Source of the DNA: DMER64 sp964554535
Lineage (GTDB): Bacteria > Bacteroidota > Bacteroidia > Bacteroidales > UBA932
Direction: 5' to 3'
DNA: 64,000 nt
Assembly: GCA_964554535.1 (NCBI GenBank)
Contig: CAZKPB010000004.1
Location: 52,402-116,401 of the forward strand
Shown here in pieces: positions 7,875-17,193 of this stretch. The notes under the pieces were generated by a model, which was not told the origin of the DNA, made no database searches, and saw nothing but the letters and a program-made list of their open reading frames with translations. The position numbers and the translations under genes are program-made. Numbering within the stretch: position 1 is the stretch's first letter; each line of letters opens with the position of its first letter.

Positions 7875-9140
7875 TTAATATACAACCGGTTTTCGTAACA
7901 GGGGGAGTGTCATGCAACGGGCGCCGCCCCCACCGCGGGCCAGTTCTGCACCGGTGATGGTCACTACGCATTGGGCCACTTTGGATAAATCCACCTTGCC
8001 CGAAATCACATCCTGCGAAGGGATTATCTCAAAACCGTATTTGGACAACTCGTTCAATGTGTGTGTGTTACGCGCGTATGAGATGACCTTTCCGGGGGCA
8101 AACGCAAAGAAGTTGGCGCCCGAGTGCCATTGCTCCCGTTCCTGGTCCCACTCGTCGCTACCGCCACAGGATATGGGTTCCAGGTCCATTCCCAAACGGC
8201 GCAGTGCCGTAAGCAGGTTGGGCACGCGTTTGATTTTCTCTACCTTGCCGTCTTCAAAGGTAATCTGCAGGGTGCTGTAGGGGTTGTCTCCCAGAATAAG
8301 CGGTTCAAAAACCATACATTTGTCCCGGTCCAGCAGGGTAAATACCATATCCAGATGTATGAAACTTTCCGGAGAGGAGGGCAACTGCTGTACCAGAATG
8401 GTGCCTTTGCCGTGGGTGGTCTTATGCAGGCGGTGCATCAGCAGGTCCACCCCTTGCGAGCTGGTACGCATTCCGTTACCTATGATAAGGATATCTTCCC
8501 GGGCCACCAGCAGGTCACCGCCTTCCATAAGGATGGAACGGTCGTTGGGCTGAAAATCGTAGGTGTTGATGACATCGGCGCCAAAATAGGGGTTGTTGGC
8601 AAAGATTGCTTCCATAATAAGCGACTCCCGCACCCGCACCTTGTTGGCCATACGGCAAATCACGGCGTGGTTGCCTACCACGGCCGACGCGTCCCGGGTA
8701 AAATAAAAATTATACAGAGGAAGCAGGGCGTAGTATTCTTCATTGAGAAACGAGGTAAGGCTGTCTATCCGGGCGGGAAGACCCTCTATCAGTTTGGTGG
8801 CCAGGGTGCGGGAAGACATCTCCATAAGCTCGTCAAAGTAATCGTTGACGCCTTCGGTCAGACAGATTTTCCCCACAAGGGCATTCCGGTGCGCCGGATT
8901 GTCCAATACCTTTATCAAAAGGTCTTTCAAGTAGTACACCTTGGTGATCTTTTCCAACAGGCCGGACAATTGTTCATATTCCTGCTGCGCCACGGACAGG
9001 TTAAGGATGTCACTGTACAAGGCCCGTTCCACCGATTTGGGCGTCATATTTTCCACTTCCGGACCGGGAGTGTGCAGCATCACGGCCTGCAGGGTGCCTA
9101 TTTCCGAATTGACTTCTACATTAAAGCGCGTATCGTTCAT
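7875..9140 (-). CDS. arcA: Arginine deiminase
   Basis: Hydrolyses L-arginine to citrulline and ammonia. At 421 residues it has family length, with FTRDASAVVG, MEGGDLLV, the substrate His region FIHLDMVFT, and the nucleophile in GGGARCMTLPL (Cys409). No ornithine carbamoyltransferase or carbamate kinase gene is next to it, so a full ADI energy pathway cannot be shown. The ATG overlaps the manC stop as ATGA, pointing to translational coupling. Confidence 0.93.
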   Translation of the reverse strand: MNDTRFNVEVNSEIGTLQAVMLHTPGPEVENMTPKSVERALYSDILNLSVAQQEYEQLSGLLEKITKVYYLKDLLIKVLDNPAHRNALVGKICLTEGVNDYFDELMEMSSRTLATKLIEGLPARIDSLTSFLNEEYYALLPLYNFYFTRDASAVVGNHAVICRMANKVRVRESLIMEAIFANNPYFGADVINTYDFQPNDRSILMEGGDLLVAREDILIIGNGMRTSSQGVDLLMHRLHKTTHGKGTILVQQLPSSPESFIHLDMVFTLLDRDKCMVFEPLILGDNPYSTLQITFEDGKVEKIKRVPNLLTALRRLGMDLEPISCGGSDEWDQEREQWHSGANFFAFAPGKVISYARNTHTLNELSKYGFEIIPSQDVISGKVDLSKVAQCVVTITGAELARGGGGARCMTLPLLRKPVVY

Positions 9141-10234
9141 ATAAATTTCTTTTGCTTTTGGGCCATTTCATTAAACAGGTTGCGGGCCTGGGTGTCGTCC
9201 TTGGGGCAGACCAGCAGGGCATCGCGTGTGTCCACCACCAGAAAGTCCGTCAATCCCTTCACCACCAGCAGCTTGTCTTTCTGATCCGTATATACCACAC
9301 TGCGCTGTACGTTTTCTGTATAACTGTGTCCGGCGTGCACCACATTCAAATCCTTGTCCATGGGCGAGTTGATATAAAAACTTTCCCAACTGCCCAGGTC
9401 GGACCAGCCGAATACGGCCGAGAACACAAACGTGTTGTCTGCGTGTTCCATCACCCCGTAATCAATAGACACGTTGCGGCACTGGTCATACACTTTTTCC
9501 AGAAAAGTGGACTCCAGCGGAGTATTGTACAAAGATAGTCCATTTTTAAAGAGTAGATTAACTTCCGGAATCCATCGCTCCATTTGTCGGGCAATGGACT
9601 GGGCCTGCCAGATGAAAATTCCGGAGTTCCAATAAAATTCCCCACTGTCCATCAGCACTTTGGCCAACTCCGCACTGGGCTTTTCCGTAAAAGTCTTTAC
9701 GGGGTACACCAGATGTTCCCCCACCGACCGGTATTCCTTCTTGACGGCCTGAATGTATCCGTAGCCGGTCTCGGCCCGTGTGGGCTTTATGCCCACGGTG
9801 ATGAGGACGTCCTTGGTGCGGGCAAATTCAAAGGCGGCCTCTATGGTACCAATAAAGGCATCGTCCCCCACTATAAGGTGGTCGGACGGAGCCACCACCA
9901 TAACCGCGTCGGGGTCGTTCTGCATGATCTTATAGGTGGCGTAGGCAATGCACGGGGCGGTATTGCGGCGCAACGGCTCGGCCAGGATGTTCTGCAAGGG
10001 CAGTTCGGGCAACTGGCTGTGTACCAGTTGTACATATTTGGCCGAGGTGACCACCAGTATGCGTTCGGGCGGAATCAGCCGCACAAAACGGTTGTAGGTT
10101 TGTTGCAGAAAACTGGAACCCACGCCCAGAATGTCCAGAAACTGTTTGGGAAAGGCGTTGCGGCTTATCGGCCAGAAGCGTGACCCCACGCCGCCGGCCA
10201 TAATTACACAATACGTATTTTTTGTACTATTCAT
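9137..10234 (-). CDS. manC: Mannose-1-phosphate guanylyltransferase
   Basis: Makes GDP-mannose from mannose-1-phosphate and GTP, feeding GDP-fucose and surface polysaccharides. The 365-residue single-domain nucleotidyltransferase starts at 10234, directly before the pyrophosphorylase motif MAGGVGSRFWPISR. An upstream in-frame ATG at 10282 lies inside yraN and is unlikely. There is no fused cupin isomerase domain. It starts two bases after yraN and overlaps arcA by four bases. The phosphomannomutase at 59815 could supply its substrate. Confidence 0.92.
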   Translation of the reverse strand: MNSTKNTYCVIMAGGVGSRFWPISRNAFPKQFLDILGVGSSFLQQTYNRFVRLIPPERILVVTSAKYVQLVHSQLPELPLQNILAEPLRRNTAPCIAYATYKIMQNDPDAVMVVAPSDHLIVGDDAFIGTIEAAFEFARTKDVLITVGIKPTRAETGYGYIQAVKKEYRSVGEHLVYPVKTFTEKPSAELAKVLMDSGEFYWNSGIFIWQAQSIARQMERWIPEVNLLFKNGLSLYNTPLESTFLEKVYDQCRNVSIDYGVMEHADNTFVFSAVFGWSDLGSWESFYINSPMDKDLNVVHAGHSYTENVQRSVVYTDQKDKLLVVKGLTDFLVVDTRDALLVCPKDDTQARNLFNEMAQKQKKFI

Positions 10235-10236
10235 AA

Positions 10237-10614
10237 TCAGTAAATCGAAGAAAATGCATCCGGTATGTATTCCACCCGGCAAGTAAGCGGGTCCGCAGCC
10301 CCGAGGTCCAGAAGCAGGGCCACCGCGTCAAACTGAGCCTCCATGTCCAGCCGGTAACGGGCTATATAGGCTCTTGCCGCCTGCAAAAGTAATAATTGTT
10401 TTCTTCTGTCAATCGTTTGGGCCGGGTCGTTGAGTGACGGCCAGGTGCGGGTACGAACTTCCACAAAATGAAGCCTGTCCCCTTTTCGGGCCACGATGTC
10501 TATTTCTTTGTGGCCGCAACGCCAGTTTCGGTGAAGGATGGAAAACCCTTGTGACTCCAAGTATTTGACCGCAAAATCCTCCCCTTTTTTCCCAACAACT
10601 GCCCGCTGCATCAT
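10237..10614 (-). CDS. YraN/UPF0102 family endonuclease-like protein
   Basis: A 125-residue restriction-endonuclease-fold protein of the conserved UPF0102 family; its role is unsettled. The core GHKEIDIVARKGD followed by FVEVRTR supplies the D-ExR/K nuclease-like residues. The start is MMQRAVVG at 10614, two bases after the upstream nucleotidase stop; a longer in-frame start at 10749 would overlap that gene by 130 bases and adds no conserved sequence. Confidence 0.85.
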   Translation of the reverse strand: MMQRAVVGKKGEDFAVKYLESQGFSILHRNWRCGHKEIDIVARKGDRLHFVEVRTRTWPSLNDPAQTIDRRKQLLLLQAARAYIARYRLDMEAQFDAVALLLDLGAADPLTCRVEYIPDAFSSIY

Positions 10615-10616
10615 GC

Positions 10617-12176
10617 CTACAAATAACGCCACTGGTTTAACGGTTTGAAATTCACGGGCGATGACAGGGAAGCACGCAACACCAGCATCTGGCGCATGTC
10701 TTTGTCGCTTTTCCACAACATCCGCTCTTGCATGGTCTGTTTGTTCCAACCCACCCCGTTTACCATATGGCCTCCGCCGCCCTGGCTACGGAACTCGGTC
10801 ATGGCCGCGTGATAGGTGGCGGTGGTGTCAAAGGGACGCCCGTCAGCCATGGAAAGGATTTCCACCCGCTTTCCATAGGGACGCTCCCTGTATACATTGT
10901 AAATAATCCCGGCGGCCGAGTCAAAATGATAGGCAGGGCCCTCCGGATGGTCCAGACGCAACATATAGGAATATTCCAGAAAGCGGAGAATTTCACCGCC
11001 GGTCATCTTCATGACTACCAGTTTGTTTTCATAGGGATAATACGTGATGAACTCCCGGGGTGTCATCACGCCCTTTTCCACTCGCAGGTTCCTGGAGGCG
11101 GGTGAAACAAAAGACACGTCAACCCCAAGGTCGGGAACATACTGGTTTAAAATGTCAAAAACGGCCTGATGGATCTCATCCACCCAGGCGGAAGGTCCGT
11201 ACATGGCATCCTTGCTGTATACATTTTCTTTTAGAACGCATACCGGAAAATTCATATATTGTTCCAGACGATGCATAAAAGCCTCGTACGGCGCGTCATA
11301 CTCATAATAATCCGGAAGGTTGGTCGCGGCCACCAACTCGGTGCTGACTTCCACTTTGGGCTTTTTCCCGCCCGGAACAAAAGTAACCGTTATGTCCGCC
11401 CGAGCCACGTGACTGCCCTTGGCACCGGCCTCCATAATCTTCACCGTATCTCCGGCTGCCGACACTTCCTGCAATTCGGTGGCGTTATGTGCGTGACCGC
11501 AGCAGATGAGGTCAAACCCGGGAATTTCTCGGGCAATTTCCCCGGTTTCTTCCTGACCGGCGTGGAACAAGCCAATGAGCACGTCGGGGTTTTCCGTTTC
11601 ACGGATAATTTTCACCCATTTTTCCGCCGAGGCTGCCATTGGCTCAACGGTCAGATTATCCATATCGTCCAGACTGATCCAATCCACCGCGGAAGGCCAC
11701 AGCAACCCAAGCACAGCTATCTTGCAACCTTTAATGGTAAAAAAGTGGTAGGGTTGGAAATAAGGCTCCCCGGTACGAGAGTCCACCGCATTGGCACACA
11801 ATACCGGCATATTGACCTTTGAATAAACCCGGTCATATACGTTACGGCCAGCTTCCACATCGTGGTTTCCCACGGCCAGAGCGCTGTATCCGGCCCAGTT
11901 GGCATATTCGCTGAAAATATGGGTGTGCACGGTATCCCGAAAATTGGAATAATACACCTCAGGAGTTCCATGCAAGTTGTCCCCGCAATCCAGCAACAAC
12001 AACCTGTCTCCATATTCCTGCTGCAGCTTTCTGATATAGCCCGATCCGCCGGAGAACTCTGTCACATAGGCCCCGTGAAGGTCTGTAGTTTCCAGTACTA
12101 CAAACGACAAGGGTTTCCTGGCGCATCCGGCCAGGGAAACCATCACTAATAGAAGAAGTACCGTTTTCTTCAACAT
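10617..12176 (-). CDS. 5'-nucleotidase/UshA-type metallophosphatase lipoprotein (copy 1)
   Basis: Likely removes phosphate from extracellular or periplasmic nucleotides. The 519-residue lipoprotein (lipobox LAGC, Cys18) has the calcineurin-like metal ligands TTDLHG, DCGDNLHG, GNHDVE, LFHAGQ and GHAHN, then a C-terminal 5'-nucleotidase substrate domain with HFDSAAGIIY and GGGGH. It is a paralogue of the preceding gene, four bases apart, and heads towards yraN. The exact substrate (NMP, cyclic nucleotide or other phosphoester) is not fixed by these motifs. Confidence 0.88.
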   Translation of the reverse strand: MLKKTVLLLLVMVSLAGCARKPLSFVVLETTDLHGAYVTEFSGGSGYIRKLQQEYGDRLLLLDCGDNLHGTPEVYYSNFRDTVHTHIFSEYANWAGYSALAVGNHDVEAGRNVYDRVYSKVNMPVLCANAVDSRTGEPYFQPYHFFTIKGCKIAVLGLLWPSAVDWISLDDMDNLTVEPMAASAEKWVKIIRETENPDVLIGLFHAGQEETGEIAREIPGFDLICCGHAHNATELQEVSAAGDTVKIMEAGAKGSHVARADITVTFVPGGKKPKVEVSTELVAATNLPDYYEYDAPYEAFMHRLEQYMNFPVCVLKENVYSKDAMYGPSAWVDEIHQAVFDILNQYVPDLGVDVSFVSPASRNLRVEKGVMTPREFITYYPYENKLVVMKMTGGEILRFLEYSYMLRLDHPEGPAYHFDSAAGIIYNVYRERPYGKRVEILSMADGRPFDTTATYHAAMTEFRSQGGGGHMVNGVGWNKQTMQERMLWKSDKDMRQMLVLRASLSSPVNFKPLNQWRYL

Positions 12177-12180
12177 ACGC

Positions 12181-13743
12181 TTATTTATAAGACCATTGGT
12201 TCAACGGCAAGGCTTCAAAAGGAGTGCGCGACCCCTCCCAATCCATAATCAGGCGTCTTATATCCATTTTCCCTTCCCACACGCGCCTTTGAGTCAACTG
12301 CGCAGACGTCCAGCCCAGCCCCTCTATCAAATGACCTCCCCCTCCCATGGAGCGATAGGAGTTCATGGCCACATTATATTTTTTGGCAAAATCAAACTTC
12401 TGCCCATCAGCCATAGATACAATTTCAATGCGGTGACCGTATGTAGCGGTGGAATCCACCTTATAGATGATTCCGGCCGCTGTATCAAAATTGAAAATCT
12501 CGTCTTCCTCGGACCGGTAGGAATATTCCAGATAATCCTTAATTTCCTGACCGGTCATCTGCACCAGGCATAGGGAGTTTTCAAAGGGGAACCAGGTAAA
12601 AAAGTCTTTCAGCAGTAGCGGACCGGCCAACAATTCCTGACCAGAGGCCAACGAGGCGGCAAAAGAAACATCCGCCAACAGGTCACTGCCCAGTCCGGCC
12701 AGATCAAGCTGGGCACGATGCACCTCGTCCACCCAGCCGCAGGGCCCTTTGAAAACGTCATCGCTTCTGATATCATTCTTCAATACAGCTATGGGCGTAT
12801 CGGCATAGTCGGCCACACGGTCCATAAACGGCATCACAGCCTGCATGAACAGGGAATCCGCAGGAAGTTGCGATACCTTCTCCAAGCGGGGGACAATGGT
12901 TCTGTTTTTGTGTCCGCCGTTGGAAATAACCGCCACCGCCACATACTTTCCATTTGCACCGGGATTCATCACTTGCACCTCTTTGCCACCTTCTGACAAG
13001 ACAACTCCGGTATACGGCTTGTGGTCGTGCCCGTAACAAATCAGGTCAATACCCGGCACTGTCAGGGCCAGATTTTCCACATCATTCTCTTCACCCAAAA
13101 ATCCGGTGGCCCCACCTTTGTACCCGGAATGAATCAGACAAATCAACACATCGGGGTGCACTTTCCTGTGAATGCGCTCCACCCAATAGCTGGCACTTTC
13201 CCCGATGGGTTCAAAGGCAAGACCAGGCCGCAATCTTTCAGACAACCAGGTGCTTACGTAAGGCGTGGTCAACCCCAGGATGGCCACCTTGCACCCCCCG
13301 GCCTCCTTTACAATATAAGGTTGAAAATAGGGTTCCCCCGTGGAAATATAAGTTACATTAGCACAGACCACCGGGCATTGGACACTGGAATACAGCCGGT
13401 CAAACACGTTCTTTCCTGCCTCAATATCATGATTACCCACCCCTATGGCCGAATAATTCATCTTATTGAACACGGTAGTCATAATATTCGGGGCACCGGA
13501 ATTATCCATCAGATTAGAGAAATACACGGCGGTAGTCCCCTGCAGATAATCTCCGTTGTCCAGCAACAACACATTATTTTCCACGGCGCGCAGACTGTCC
13601 ACAAAAGTGCTGACACGCGCATATCCGTGATTTATATGTCCGTGAACATCAGAAGTAAGTACTACAATCACTTCAGATTTTGAAGTGCAGGCACCAAGAC
13701 ACAGGCTTAATGCCCAACTGAAGTAAAGTACAAATTTATTCAT
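12181..13743 (-). CDS. 5'-nucleotidase/UshA-type metallophosphatase lipoprotein (copy 2)
   Basis: A tandem paralogue of the following gene with the same two-domain layout, 520 residues. Lipobox LGAC gives Cys19. Ligand motifs are TSDVHGH, DNGDYLQGT, GNHDIE, LIHSGY and GHDHK; the C-domain has NFDTAAGIIY and GGGGHL. The start at 13743 places the signal peptide first; a longer in-frame start at 13797 is rejected. It is the first gene of a six-gene minus-strand run and is divergent from a TonB receptor, which suggests shared control of nucleotide release and uptake (inference). Confidence 0.88.
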   Translation of the reverse strand: MNKFVLYFSWALSLCLGACTSKSEVIVVLTSDVHGHINHGYARVSTFVDSLRAVENNVLLLDNGDYLQGTTAVYFSNLMDNSGAPNIMTTVFNKMNYSAIGVGNHDIEAGKNVFDRLYSSVQCPVVCANVTYISTGEPYFQPYIVKEAGGCKVAILGLTTPYVSTWLSERLRPGLAFEPIGESASYWVERIHRKVHPDVLICLIHSGYKGGATGFLGEENDVENLALTVPGIDLICYGHDHKPYTGVVLSEGGKEVQVMNPGANGKYVAVAVISNGGHKNRTIVPRLEKVSQLPADSLFMQAVMPFMDRVADYADTPIAVLKNDIRSDDVFKGPCGWVDEVHRAQLDLAGLGSDLLADVSFAASLASGQELLAGPLLLKDFFTWFPFENSLCLVQMTGQEIKDYLEYSYRSEEDEIFNFDTAAGIIYKVDSTATYGHRIEIVSMADGQKFDFAKKYNVAMNSYRSMGGGGHLIEGLGWTSAQLTQRRVWEGKMDIRRLIMDWEGSRTPFEALPLNQWSYK

Positions 13744-13752
13744 ATATCCTTC

Positions 13753-13760
13753 CAAAGGTA
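13753..13760 (-). promoter_or_regulatory. -7 element close to the nucleotidase start
   Basis: TACCTTTG on the minus strand lies nine bases before the ATG. If it is used, the 5' leader would be only about six bases. Confidence 0.35.
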
Positions 13761-13818
13761 AGCAAATTTTGCACAGCACCCACCGAACATCAAACAAAAA
13801 AAACCCGACATATTTTTG

Positions 13819-13826
13819 TATGTTTG
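13819..13826 (+). promoter_or_regulatory. -7 element for the first TonB receptor
   Basis: TATGTTTG matches TAnnTTTG, 37 bases before the ATG. It is divergent to the nucleotidase promoter motif in the same 120-base gap. Confidence 0.4.
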
Positions 13827-13863
13827 CAGCCGCAAATCAAACCACCTTTAATTTTTATAATTT

Positions 13864-16800
13864 ATGAACCTAAAAATCAAGCATTTATCTCTTGCTCTTA
13901 TGGGAATGTTCGTATCTGTAGCCACTTTTGCACAGGTTACCACCTCTTCCCTGAGCGGTAAGGTTTCCGATGAAAGCGGAAGTGTAGTGGGAGCCACCGT
14001 AGTTGCCATCCACCAGCCTTCCGGTACGCAGTATTACTCCGTATCCAATAATGAAGGTCGTTACGCTATCCAGGGTATGCGCCCCGGAGGTCCTTACGAA
14101 ATCCGCATTTCTATGATGGGTTACCAAACAGTTGCCATTCAGGATGTTACTTTAAAATTAGGTGAGGTCTTTTCACAAGATACCAAGCTAACGGCTGCCA
14201 CCGAACAATTGGACGAAGTCATCATTGTAGCTAGCCGCGCCACCAAGTTCACCACCGAACGCACCGGTGCCGTTACCAACATCAGTTCGTCCCAAATGGT
14301 GGAATTACCTACCGTGGACCGCAGTATGTCCGACATTGCCCGCCTTTCTCCGTATTCCAACGGAATGAGCTTTGCGGGGGGGGACGGCCGTTCCACCAAC
14401 TTCACCATTGACGGGGCCAACTTCAACAACAACTTTGGTTTGAGTGCCGCCCTCCCCGGCGGTGGCAACCCCATCTCTGTAGATGCCATTGAAGAAGTGC
14501 AGATTGTAGTGGCTCCCTTTGACGTACGTCAGACCAACTTTATTGGCGGCGGTATCAATGCCATTACCAAATCCGGTACCAACACCTACAAAGCCTCTGT
14601 ATATTCTTATTACAGAAACCAGGCTATGCGTGGCAACAAGGTTAACGGAGAAGACCTGGGCGACCGTGCCGAGGAATCCAACCTGGTATACGGTGTGACC
14701 GCCGGCGGCCCCATTATCAAAAACAAGTTATTCTACTTTGTAAACTTTGAACAGGAAAAGACCCCCGGTCAGGTAATCAACTACCGCGCCAACAAGGGAG
14801 GTGAAGCCGCACAAGGCAATGTCTCCCGCACCACGGAAGCCGACATGCAGCGCGTAATGGACTTTATGCAGCAGAAATACGGTTACAATACCGGTTCGTA
14901 CACCAGCTTCCCCGGCGATGAATCCAACACCAAACTGTTGGCCCGCCTGGATTGGAACATCACCAACAACCATACATTGAGTCTGCGTTACAACTACACC
15001 AAGAACATGGCGTGGAACGCCCCCAACGGCAACTCTTCCGACACCGGTTACCGTTTGAACAACACCTACCGTGTAGGCAACCAGTCCATGGCTTTTGCCA
15101 ACAATATGTATTCCATGGACAATAAGGTTTCTTCTTGGTCCATTGACTTGAACAGCCGTTTCAGCGATAAGATTTCCAATCAGTTGTTGGCTACTTATTC
15201 CAACATTGAAGATATCCGCGGCTCCAACTCTTCTCCCTTCCCCCACGTGGACATCATGGCAGGCCAAGACGCTGCGGGCAACCAGATTATGGAACCCTAC
15301 ATGTCTTTGGGTTATGAACTGTTTACCTGGAACAACGGGGTACACAACAAGATTTTCAACGTAAAGGATGACTTTACCTACCTGGCCGGCAACCACAAGA
15401 TTCTGGCCGGTCTGAGCTTTGAACACCAGTTTGCCGACAACGCCTATATGCGTAACGGGACTATGTACTACCGCTACAACAGCGTGGAAGACCTGCTCAA
15501 CAGCGCCACTCCCGAATCATTTGCCATCACTTACGGATGGAACGGAGAAGCCAACCCCAACGCCCGCGTGACCTTCAATCAGGTAGGTCTGTACCTGCAG
15601 GACGAATGGAGTCTGAGCGACAAATTCCTGCTGACCTACGGCGTCCGTTTTGACGACCTTATCTTTGACAACAAGGACATTGCCACCAACAAGGCCATTG
15701 CAGCCCTTGACTTTGGCGGACAAAAGATTGACACCGGCAAATGGCCCAACGCCCGCGTACAGATTTCTCCCCGCGCCGGTTTTGTATGGGATGTAAACGG
15801 GGACAAATCGCTGAAGGTTCGTGGCGGTACAGGTATCTTCACCGGCCGTCTGCCCCTGGTATTCTTCACCAATATGCCCACCAACGCCGGTCTGGTACAG
15901 AACTCCGTACAGTTCAAGACCAGTTACAAAAACGGCGTTCCCACCGGTCACGACGCCCGTCTGGAACAATTTAACGGCGGCATGATGACCGACGTACAGG
16001 ACGCCATCAACAAACTGGGTCTGCAGAGCAACTTGAGTGACAACAACCACGTGGCCGGCAGCAAGATCTCCGGCGTGGCCGAAAACTTCAAGATGCCCCA
16101 AATCTGGAAATCCTCCATTGCAGTGGATTACGCTTTTGCCACGGCCTTCCCCCTGTCCGTTACGGCCGAGTTTATGTATATGAAGAACATCAACGCGGTA
16201 ACCATCAACAACATCAACATTAAGGACAACGCCGGCTGGAACCGCTTCAAAGGAGCCGACAACCGCCTGATCTATCCTTCCGACTATCAGTATAACAAGG
16301 GCAAAAACGCCGTGATGATGGACAATACCAATGAAGGTTACGGCTACACCGCCAACCTGACCGTCAATACCACCCCCGTCCGCAACCTGGATATCATGCT
16401 GGCTTATACCCTGACCGAGTCCAAGGAAGTCACCGGTCTTCCGGGTTCCGACCCCGTATCCACCTGGCAGGGTCTGTATTCCATTGACGGCCCCAACTTT
16501 GGTACCGTACAGCGTTCCCAGTACGTGATTCCTCACAAGCTCATTGCCTCGGTAAACTACCAATTTGACTTTGGCATGCACCTGAACCTGTTCTATCAGG
16601 GCTTCTCGGGTAACGGCTACAGTTACACCTACACCAACGACATGAACGGTGACGGCATCAACCTGGACCTTATGTACATCCCCGCCAACGATTCTGAAAT
16701 CAACTTCAAGAACGAAGCCGACCGTCCCGCTTTCTGGCAGTTTGTCAACCAGGACAAATACCTGAGCCATCACAAAGGCGAATATGCCGAGGCTTACGCC

Positions 16801-17127
16801 GCACGCACGCCCTGGGTTCACCGCTTTGACTTCCGTCTGGCTCAGGACCTGAAATTCAACATTGGCGACACCGCTCACAAGTTCCAGCTTACCTTTGACT
16901 TCATGAACATTGGCAACCTTATCAACTCAAGTTGGGGCGTTTACAAGACCAATGCCATCAGCAACAACAGCCAGATTCTCAAATATGAAGGTCAGAACGT
17001 CGCCGGCGAACCCGTATTCTCCATGTACCAGAAATCCAACGCTTACCTGAATCAATCCTACGACTACAGTTACAACTACGGTCAGTGCTGGAAATTCCAG
17101 GTAGGTCTGCGCTACGTGTTCAATTAA
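13864..17127 (+). CDS. Oar-like TonB-dependent receptor 1
   Basis: A 1087-residue outer-membrane active transporter. Signal peptide ends at AFA|Q; residues about 28-115 are a carboxypeptidase-regulatory-like beta-sandwich (GKVSDESGSVVGATVV, NEGRYAIQGMRPGGPYEI). The plug at about 120-250 has SNGMSFAGGDGRSTNFTIDG and GGINAITKSGTN. The rest is a barrel ending in KFQVGLRYVFN. It is of the Oar family, not SusC, and has no SusD partner. It is a close paralogue of the 1100-residue receptor at 18746. The substrate is unknown; the nucleotidase and nuclease neighbours suggest nucleic-acid breakdown products. Confidence 0.88.
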   Translation: MNLKIKHLSLALMGMFVSVATFAQVTTSSLSGKVSDESGSVVGATVVAIHQPSGTQYYSVSNNEGRYAIQGMRPGGPYEIRISMMGYQTVAIQDVTLKLGEVFSQDTKLTAATEQLDEVIIVASRATKFTTERTGAVTNISSSQMVELPTVDRSMSDIARLSPYSNGMSFAGGDGRSTNFTIDGANFNNNFGLSAALPGGGNPISVDAIEEVQIVVAPFDVRQTNFIGGGINAITKSGTNTYKASVYSYYRNQAMRGNKVNGEDLGDRAEESNLVYGVTAGGPIIKNKLFYFVNFEQEKTPGQVINYRANKGGEAAQGNVSRTTEADMQRVMDFMQQKYGYNTGSYTSFPGDESNTKLLARLDWNITNNHTLSLRYNYTKNMAWNAPNGNSSDTGYRLNNTYRVGNQSMAFANNMYSMDNKVSSWSIDLNSRFSDKISNQLLATYSNIEDIRGSNSSPFPHVDIMAGQDAAGNQIMEPYMSLGYELFTWNNGVHNKIFNVKDDFTYLAGNHKILAGLSFEHQFADNAYMRNGTMYYRYNSVEDLLNSATPESFAITYGWNGEANPNARVTFNQVGLYLQDEWSLSDKFLLTYGVRFDDLIFDNKDIATNKAIAALDFGGQKIDTGKWPNARVQISPRAGFVWDVNGDKSLKVRGGTGIFTGRLPLVFFTNMPTNAGLVQNSVQFKTSYKNGVPTGHDARLEQFNGGMMTDVQDAINKLGLQSNLSDNNHVAGSKISGVAENFKMPQIWKSSIAVDYAFATAFPLSVTAEFMYMKNINAVTINNINIKDNAGWNRFKGADNRLIYPSDYQYNKGKNAVMMDNTNEGYGYTANLTVNTTPVRNLDIMLAYTLTESKEVTGLPGSDPVSTWQGLYSIDGPNFGTVQRSQYVIPHKLIASVNYQFDFGMHLNLFYQGFSGNGYSYTYTNDMNGDGINLDLMYIPANDSEINFKNEADRPAFWQFVNQDKYLSHHKGEYAEAYAARTPWVHRFDFRLAQDLKFNIGDTAHKFQLTFDFMNIGNLINSSWGVYKTNAISNNSQILKYEGQNVAGEPVFSMYQKSNAYLNQSYDYSYNYGQCWKFQVGLRYVFN

Positions 17128-17141
17128 CAGTTCCCGAACAC

Positions 17142-17181
17142 AAAAAAAAGAGGGTGACCGCACGGCCACCCTCTTTTTTTT
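17142..17181. terminator. Bidirectional terminator between convergent genes
   Basis: AGAGGGTGACCG pairs with GGCCACCCTCT across a short loop. It has an A run before and a T run after, so it can stop both the TonB receptor and the opposite lipoprotein operon. Confidence 0.85.
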
Positions 17182-17193
17182 ATGCTGTCAGAC

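Noticed and set aside
8124..9284. Long open frame (about 386 codons) on the plus strand opposite arcA
   Set aside because: It is the antisense shadow of a well-conserved arginine deiminase, has no recognisable motif, and overlaps two real genes.
15517..16878. Long minus-strand open frame (about 453 codons) inside the first TonB receptor
   Set aside because: It is antisense to a conserved barrel and the composition is typical of a shadow frame.
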